From Tetracentron sinense (Eukaryota > Streptophyta > Magnoliopsida > Trochodendrales > Trochodendraceae): a DNA stretch of 64,000 bases. Numbering within the stretch: the stretch's first letter is position 1; the number at the start of each line of letters is the position of its first letter. The notes under the pieces were generated by a model that was given only the letters and a program-made list of their open reading frames with translations, did not search any database and was not told the origin of the DNA. The position numbers were made by a program, and so were the translations under genes. The stretch spans positions 26,605,250-26,669,249 of the forward strand of contig CM026570.1 of NCBI GenBank assembly GCA_015143295.1, in the 5' to 3' direction. Positions 57,222 to 64,000 of the stretch are shown one piece after another.

Positions 57222-58427
57222 TTGGGTTTTCTTCTCACTTCAGAGCATCACAGGAAGCAACTACTCCAAGTATTTGGCAATGCCCATGTGACACCAGACA
57301 TAACGCCCGAGAAACTGGGGCAAATGGTTGGGCAAATCCTAGAACCAAAAGTCATCTCCTTTACAGAAGAGGAGATACTAGATAGTGACAGAGACCACAC
57401 CCGGGCTTTATACATTGCAGTACAGTGCATGAACCGAACGTTATCATTAGTGCTCACCGACAACGACTCCGGCCTGAATGTCTGCACACTCTCTACACTA
57501 CAAAACCTGGGCCTAAACTTCAGTCAAGTGAAGAAGAGACCCATGACCATCAGGGCTTTTGATAACACCACCAGGCAAAACCTGGGTGACATCGATCTCA
57601 CCATCGGGATCGGACCTACTCAATTCTTAATAAACTTTCAAGTTGTGAATGTGTCAGCCTCTTTCACTCTGCTCCTAGGGAGGCCATGGATCCACGCAGT
57701 CGGAGCCATTCCCTCCTCTTTGCACCAAAGAATCAAGTTCATTCAGGATGACCGTTTAGTTGTCATTCCTTCTAAAGAGTTGGCAAGTTCCTTTGGGGAC
57801 GTCCAAAAGTTGGGGCAAGGCACTGCCTTCATGACATTCCAGTTTGAACAGGTTAGTTCTATCGCCCAAGTGCAAAGCAAGCAGGCAGTGCCACCATTTG
57901 TCAGAATGATGGCCAGAATGAACTACGAGCCCGGACATGGTCTCGGTGTCAGGAATCAGGGCATGAAGAAGAGATATACACCCTCTCGCTATACACCTCC
58001 CTATGGTTTGGGGTACAAACTCAAATACGAGGATTACCTCTCGAAGCTAACTAAGAAGAGCAGACAATCGCCAAAACCTGAGCCCCGACCACACATCACT
58101 GTCACCTTCACCGTGGGAATCTTCAAAACCTACCCAGAAATCTCTGCCGCACCTGTTGCCTCAATCCCCCAGCCTAATACCAAGTCTTCAAGGATTCTAG
58201 ATCCAAAAGTGTTCAGCATGACCCAGATGTTCAACGAGCTGACTATCAAAGATGCTACTGAAACAGAATATCCAGCGGGAGAGCAAGTCTGCACCCTCTC
58301 CAACAGTGCCGAAACGTCATCGAGCCGCCAGCCACTGATTCATTGGTGGACTGAGGCTCTAACCATCGAGGCCAGCCAGGGCCGGGACAAGCACAGTGCA
58401 GGACAGGTTGGTCCAAGACAACGGTGA
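57222..58427 (+). pseudogene. Tat-like protease and G-patch region, fossil
   Basis: A 401-codon stretch. A retropepsin-like fold is suggested by SLVLTDNDSGLNVCTLSTLQNLGL at the active-site position and by FTLLLGRPWIHAVGAIPSSLHQ, the conserved 'LLGRPWIH..GAVPSTLHQ' motif of Tat proteases. A G-patch-like MNYEPGHGLGVRNQGMK follows (~57918-57968), as is usual in Ogre/Tat, and a low-complexity tail. Confidence 0.82.
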
Positions 58428-58700
58428 CCAAGCATCACCCTTCTCCTTCATCTACCTCTCTTTTGCTCCCATTTGTAAAATCCAAAGTCAGGCCACTGTC
58501 AGCCTCTTTTTGTTTGACTCTTTTATTAAGAATTCATCATTTTGTCAATAAAAATCAAATTGTTTTGACTCAAAAATCATATTTTTGAAAAAACATTTCA
58601 TATCGGCTGATGACGAAATCACACGGACTCTTTCCCTGGAAGGCCTAGTGTCCTGAACCCAACAAAATCATTATCATTAAACATACTAAACTGAAGCTAA
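58428..58700 (+). other. Spacer between Tat-like protease and reverse transcriptase
   Basis: About 270 bp of pyrimidine-rich then AT-rich non-coding DNA. Ogre/Tat elements are known to carry an intron at this point, removed to express the downstream enzymes; this stretch fits that position and composition. I could not fix splice sites. Confidence 0.45.
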
Positions 58701-60113
58701 TTGATTTACCAGGAAATTACCTCTAACAGGGCTACCCCTCAAACCCTCCTTGAACTCTCCGAAGTAGAGTATGACTCTGAATGGGAAGACGAACCGCCTC
58801 AGGAAATTCTAGACCTCCTTGAGCACAGCGAAGGACTCCTACAGTCGAATAGGGAAGACACTGAAACCGTCAATCTGGGATCCGTAGACGACCCCCGATT
58901 AGCCAAGATCGGCACAAACATGAACCCTCAGCAAAGAGCAGACATGATCAATTTCCTGAGAAGCTACAGTGATGTCTTCGCCTGGTCATATGCAGACATG
59001 TCAGGCTTAGACCCAGCATTGGTCGTACACCAACTGCCCTTGAACCCTGACATCAGACCAGTAAAGCAGAAACTGAGACAGATGTGACCTGAATGGTCAC
59101 AGAAGGTCAAGGAAGAAGTTGAAAAGTAGATCAGCATAGGCTTCCTGGCAGTTGCAACCTATCCTGAGTGGTTAGCCAACATTGTACCGGTACCCAAGAA
59201 GGACAACAAGGTCCGAATGTGCATTGACTACCGAAATTTGAAGAGGGCAAGCCCCAAAGATAACTTTTCTCTCCCGCACATCGACATTTTGGTCGACAAT
59301 ACTGCTGGGCATGAGACTCTCTCATTTATGGATGGTTTCTCCGGATACAACCAAATCAGGATGGCTGACGAAGACATGGAGAAAACCTCCTTCATCACAC
59401 CTTGGGGCACATTCTGCTACAAGGTCATGCCCTTCAGACTTAAGAACGCTGGGCCCACCTACCAGAGGGCCATGACAGCCTTGTTCCACGACATGATCCA
59501 CAAGTCCACTGAAATCTATGTGGATGGCATGATCGTTAAGTCTTCTACCTCGGAGCAACACCCTGAAGACTTGAAGAGACTCTGCAACAGACTCCGAGAG
59601 TATGGCCTGAGACTGAATCCGGCCAAATGTGTCTTCGGAGCCTCATCAGGAAAGCTCCTTGACTTCATAGTCAGCAAAAGAGGTATTGAGATTGATCCAG
59701 CTAAAGCCCGAGCTATCATTGAAATGCCAGCACCCCAAACTGAAAAGGAAATCCACGGTTTCCTAGGCAGAATTCAGTATATAAGCAGATTCATTTCTCA
59801 ACTCACTCCAATATACGAGCTAATCTTCAAGCTCCTCCTGAAGAACACACCGACCGTCTGGACAGTAGAATGCCAAGAAGCCTTTGACGGAAAAAATCAG
59901 TATCTCCTGAACCCTCTAGTATTTGTGCCTCCTACACCGGGACGGCCGCTACTACTCTACATCTCCGTACAAGAGACCTCCATGGGGTGCATCCTAGCAC
60001 AATATGACAAGATAGGCAGAACGGAACAGGCCATCTACTACATCAGTAAGCGTTTGCTTGAGTATGAAGAGTGGAACAGCCCTCTTGAGAAAACTTGTCT
60101 GGCACTAGTCTAG
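58701..60113 (+). pseudogene. Tat-like reverse transcriptase and first RNase H, fossil
   Basis: Reverse transcriptase signatures in order: VVHQLPLNPDIRPVKQKLR, MCIDYRNLKRASPKDNFSLP, LSFMDGFSGYNQIRM, FCYKVMPFRLKNAGPTYQRAM, KCVFGASSGKLLDFIVS and IHGFLGRIQYISRFI. The first RNase H follows (RPLLLYISVQETSMGCILAQYD, YYISKRLLEYEEWN). All are standard for plant Gypsy elements, closest in wording to Tat/Ogre. Broken in several places. Confidence 0.85.
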
Positions 60114-60170
60114 GCTACTCAGCGTCTCCGACACTATCTGCTTTCCTACCCTGTAATTCTGATCTCCTGG

Positions 60171-61860
60171 ATGGACCCACTCAAATACTTGCTAGAAAAG
60201 CCAGGCACCACTGAAAGAACTGCCCGATGGCTCATGATGTTGTCTGAATTTGACATCTCGTACATGACACAGAAGTCAATCAAGGGGCTGGCGATAGCAG
60301 ATCACCTCATCCACAGTCCAGCACAGGACTACGTGTCTGTACATGATCAGTTTCCAGACGAAGCCATCTTGTATGCAGAAGCAGACAAACAAAAATACTC
60401 CGGTTGGGAGTTATACTTTAACGGAGCTGCCAACAGTCATGGGCATGGGGCAGGAGCAGTCCTGATCTCACCTAAGGGAGCACACCTCCCTATCTTAGTA
60501 AAACTGAAGTTCAGATGCTCCAAAAATGAAGCAGAGTATGAGGCGTGCATAGCCAGACTGAAAGAAGCCCTAGACATCGGGATTGAAGAGGTGGACGTCT
60601 ACGGTGACTCATCTTTGGTAATCTGTTAGGCAAACGAATCTTGGGCCATCCGAGAAGCAAGGTTAGTCTTGTACTTGGCCTACCTCAATCTGCTAATCAG
60701 TCAGTTCAGAAGAATCAGCTTTAATCACCGGTCCAGGAACCAGAACAGATTCGCCAACGCACTGGCCACTCTTGCTTCTATGGTACAAATCCCTACAGAC
60801 ATCATGCTCTAGCCAATCGAAATTCAACAACATGATCAGCCTGCCTATTGCCTTCAGATTAAAGAGGTATCAAACAATAAGCCTTGGTATGCAGACATTA
60901 AGCAGTATCTCGAGGACGGGCCTTCCTCCTCAATGCCCCAAAACAGACTGTCGGGCAATTAGAAGACTGGCTATTCAGTTCATCCTATCAGGGGGCATCA
61001 TGTACAAAAGGTCACCAAATCTACTCTGGCTCAGATGCTTGGATACCAGTGAAGCAACACGAGTAGTCGAAGAAGTTCATAGAGGAACTTGCGGCCCACA
61101 CATGAACGGGTTGATGTTATCTAAGAAAATACTCAGACTAGGCTACTACTGGTCCACCATAGAATCAGATTGTTGATGGGGGTCCCGTATGAGATTGTAA
61201 CAGACAATGCTCTCAATTTCTCAAACCAAGGGATGACTGATCTCTACCAGAAATTCAAGATCCAACATCACAACTCTACGCCGTACAGGCCACAGACCAA
61301 TGGTGTAGTTAAAGCCTCAAACAAAAATCTAAAGAAAATCATAGAGAAGATGGCAACCAAGTATTATGCCTGCCATGAGATGCTCCCTTAAGCACTCATG
61401 GCCTACAGAACGTTCATCCGAACCTCAACTGAGGCAACACCATTCTCTCTGGCCTATGGTATGAAAGCAGTCCTCCCCGTGGAAGTACAGATTTCATCAC
61501 TCCAGGTGTTGATAAAAGCAGAGCTCTCCGAAGCAGAATGGGCGTAGACCCGGTATAAGCAGGTGAATCTAATTGAAGAATGGCGACTAAAAGCCATCAA
61601 TCACTCTTAGGCCTATCAAAGACGCTTGGCTAGGGCATTCAACAGGAAAGTCAAGCCAAGAAGCATCGAAATCGACGACCTGGTTTTCTGAAAAATGTTG
61701 CCAAACCGCCCTGACCCAAGGGGTAAGTTCACTCCCAATAATGAAGGCTCATACGTTGTCCGAGACAAATTCTCCGGTGATGCCCTTCGACTCGGACGTA
61801 TAGATGACAAAGACCTCCCAGAGCCCGTCAACATGGACAAAATCAAAAGATACTACACTT
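60171..61860 (+). pseudogene. Tat-like second RNase H and integrase, fossil
   Basis: After a linker (MDPLKYLLEKPGTTERTARWLMML, LSEFDISYMTQKSIKG) comes the second, archaeal-type RNase H of the Tat lineage: WELYFNGAANSHGHGAGAVLI, NEAEYEACIARLKEAL, VDVYGDSSLVI (~60400-60630). Integrase follows: a His/Cys zinc-binding region (VEEVHRGTCGPHMNG...YYWSTIESDC, ~61060-61176), catalytic-core pieces (YEIVTDNALNF, HHNSTPYRPQTNGVV) and a C-terminal domain ending near 61860. Broken in several places. Confidence 0.82.
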
Positions 61861-63754
61861 AGAGTCTAGATCTGATAGGCGCTTCGCACTTGTAGTTTCT
61901 CCGGGAAATGACAAGAGGTCATCCTTGGCACACTCTTCATCCCTCTTTCCTGTAACCTATTTACAAATCAAATGAAATTCGCTAGTTAGCCCGTCGAGCC
62001 TGACAGCCCTTCTTTCATTACACCTTTTCAGGGACACCCTCCCTCCCTCTTTGCGGCATTGGCTTGAACTACGTCCTGACCTAATCCTGCAAAGGTACGT
62101 AGGCACCCTGTCAAATCAGGTGCGGTTACATAAAGGGTATCCAGTCCCCGACTCTCCCTAAACAGAGTCCCTCTTTCACCAAAAAGAGCCATCAACTATC
62201 CCCTGCAGAGTCACTCCCCAAGCAATAACAAACTCTTCCAGCCTAAGTCGACTCTCAAGGGTATAAAATTTCTATCAACAGAAAACCCAAAATAGAAGTC
62301 GAAACATTTCAACAGTCAAAGACTCCCCACGGAGATAACCTCTCCGGACTCTTTAACCTCTCAGAGACAACCTCTCTTGAAGAACACTCCTCGGTCAGAG
62401 ACAACCTCTCTATCCTCAGCAGAGACAACCTCTCTCACCCTTTCTCCACATTCCCCAGTGGAGCAAAAAAAAAAACTGTCCCTCTGTCGGGAAACTCAGA
62501 AAGCTTAAATTCTCCAGAGAGTTGAAGTCAATTATATCAAAACCAAAACCTCCAAGGGAGTGCAAATCAACAACAAACAGAAGAAATCTCAGGGTGTCCC
62601 AAACATCGGTCCCTCAGCCTACATTTCGTCCTACTCTAAATCCTTCTCGATCTCTTAGGAATTACGAGTACAAGCGCAATATCACATCTGCATCCCTAGC
62701 GGAAATATCATCCTCAAATCCCAGAGGAGCACCATTCAGGGCAATGACGGGAGAAGACCTATTTTCCCAAGCATAAACAAAACTTCCCCAGTAAGTCGCG
62801 GGCATGAGCGAAAATCAGCAACAGCCTCATTGCGTAAAAAATCACGCGATCCCCAGACCTAGTCTTGTGACTAGGGCCAAAAAAGGGACAAAAATCATCA
62901 GTTTCGCAAGCATGAGGAAAACCGGCAACGGCCTCACTGCGCAAAAATTATGTGAACCCCATGACTTGGTCATTTCAAGGGTTAAAAATGGAGAAAAAGC
63001 TTAAAAGCAGTTTGACAACAAAATCCAGCAGCAGTCAAACTAGCCAGATAAATCCCCTACAGCAATCCCCGGTAGATGGTATGGAAGAGCAGCTTCCCCA
63101 ACACAAGTCCCCACGCAGAGTTCAGATTCCCAGCAATGATCTACGATAATGTCAAATCCCCTAGCAGATCCCCAGTAGCGGTCTACAACGGTATAACATT
63201 CTCCAGCAGATCCTTGAGCAAAGGCATCCAATTTGCCCCCAGCAAGCTTCTCCCCAGTCAGAGTCTAATCTTCAACGGTGACAAAGCAAACAAGTCTACC
63301 CACGAACATCCCCAGTGGTGACAAAACCTCTCTTGGGTCATACTCCACTTTCCAAGAGCAAAAGGCAGAATACATGATCCCCAAGCCCTGACTAAGGTAC
63401 TTTCTTGGCAAAACTGATAGCTAGTTGAACATTCTTTTTTTTAGAACTTTTACGAAGGTCTAAACCCTTTTATAAAAATGATTTCAAAAGCAGCTCCTTT
63501 TTGGTATCCTGACCAGATCATACCAGCCTGCACTGAGCGGCCCTGGTAAGACAAAGCAGAAGAAGCTGACACCATGCATCCCCACGGTTGCAATCAGCAG
63601 AGTCATGAAAAAGCATCCTCGCCTTTATCCCCTGCATGACGTCCCTGCATGGCATCACACTTTGTGTGATCAAACTCCTCAGCATCATCTTTGATCAAAA
63701 TCAAGCGCCTTTCGGCCATTTCAATCATTTGGCTAGTGCCTCTTGGACATGCCA
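61861..63754 (+). other. 3' untranslated region of the Tat-like element
   Basis: Non-coding. A CAGAGACAACCTCTCT-like motif recurs four times between 62330 and 62440, and CCCCAG(T/C)(A/G)G-type words recur at 63050-63320. Two ~140-bp segments near 62800 and 62890 share CATGAG(C/G)AAAA(T/C)C(A/G)GCAAC(A/G)GCCTCA. Open frames here (62522-62776, 63076-63321) lack domains and are not genes. Confidence 0.6.
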
Positions 63755-64000
63755 CACTCTTTCGACACTCTGCGTGTCCTCGACATCCCGTGTATACCTT
63801 TACAGTGTATACCACCTGCATGTCCTCTCTTTCAACACCCTGTGTGTCCTCGACATCCCGTGTATACCTTTACAGTGTATACCACCTGCATGTCCTCTCT
63901 TTTGACACCCCGTGTATCCTTGACATCCCGTGTATACCTTTACAGTATATACCACCTGCATGTCCTCTCGTTCGACACCTCGTGTGTCCTCGACATCCCA
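63755..64000 (+). repeat. 70-bp tandem repeat running off the window
   Basis: CGACATCCCGTGTATACCTT recurs, with few changes, at 63781, 63851, 63921 and 63991, a constant 70-bp period. Each unit carries TGTATACC twice around TTTACAG, and a TTCGACACC(C/T)CGTGTGTCCT segment. At least 3.5 units are present. It lies in the 3' untranslated region of the Tat-like element, a known site of tandem repeats in this lineage. Confidence 0.9.

Larger units (their letters stand above)
33045..64000 (+). mobile_element. Tat/Ogre-like Gypsy LTR retrotransposon, broken, with nested insertions
   Basis: A large plus-strand element running off the right edge. Parts in order: a 5' LTR in four pieces (33045-33966, 41817-41881, 44820-45581, 50192 to ~50860), a tRNA-Arg-type primer site (50864-50881), a leader, an upstream ORF1 (from 51763), a gag zinc-knuckle region (from 56582), protease with G-patch (57222-58427), reverse transcriptase and RNase H (58701-60113), a second RNase H (~60390-60630), integrase (~60900-61860) and a 3' untranslated region with tandem repeats. 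The extra ORF1, the G-patch and the second RNase H mark the Tat/Ogre lineage. It is broken in many places and is evidently the oldest layer of the right half, since four other elements sit inside it. The 3' LTR is not in the window. Confidence 0.85.

Noticed and set aside
63636-63905. 89-codon frame across the 70-bp repeat
   Set aside because: Two neighbouring repeats translated in slightly different frames; no homology expected.

Overview
The window is repeat-dense plant DNA, probably pericentromeric or centromere-proximal heterochromatin of a flowering plant. This rests on a ~179-bp tandem satellite, plant-type L1 LINEs carrying an RNase H domain, and plant LTR retrotransposon lineages (SIRE-like Copia, Athila-like, Tat/Ogre-like and chromovirus-like Gypsy). 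I found no intact host gene, tRNA, rRNA or CRISPR array, and I cannot name the species from sequence alone. All LTR-element parts here are fossils.

Left half (1-33044): one satellite array, always in the same orientation, about 75 monomers in all. It is cut into five blocks (234-3994, 10611-16476, 17641-18270, 23867-25565, 31553-33044). The cutting insertions are a near full-length L1 (L1-A, minus strand, 3995-10610) that itself carries an 865-bp hAT-like element in its ORF1; an unclassified 1.16-kb insertion (16477-17640); a second, younger-looking L1 (L1-B, minus strand, 18271-23866); and a broken SIRE-like Copia element (25566-31552, minus strand). The satellite has recognisable monomer subtypes in a recurring order, a higher-order repeat of five monomers (~894 bp) in the first block. 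A chromovirus-like LTR end (1-233) and the LTR of a Tat-like element (from ~33045) bound the array in this window.

Right half (33045-64000): one large, broken Tat/Ogre-like Gypsy element on the plus strand, swollen by nested insertions. Its 5' LTR is interrupted by an Athila-like element with both LTRs (33967-41816), a 2.9-kb chromovirus-like solo LTR (41882-44814) and a 5'-truncated L1 (L1-C, plus strand, 45582-50184). Its interior follows: tRNA-Arg-type primer site, upstream ORF1, a 3.2-kb inverted pair of chromovirus-like LTR segments, then gag zinc-knuckle, protease, reverse transcriptase, RNase H and integrase remains. A 3' untranslated region ends the window in a 70-bp tandem repeat.

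The most useful observations are the satellite's higher-order organisation, the shared 3'-terminal stem-loop of all three L1s, a set of L1 stop codons that all fit loss of methylated cytosines, two L1 ORF1 frames whose start codons come from neighbouring repeat DNA, and the inverted LTR pair. Coordinates of junctions rest on target-site duplications or TG/CA ends read by eye; divergence figures are hand counts.
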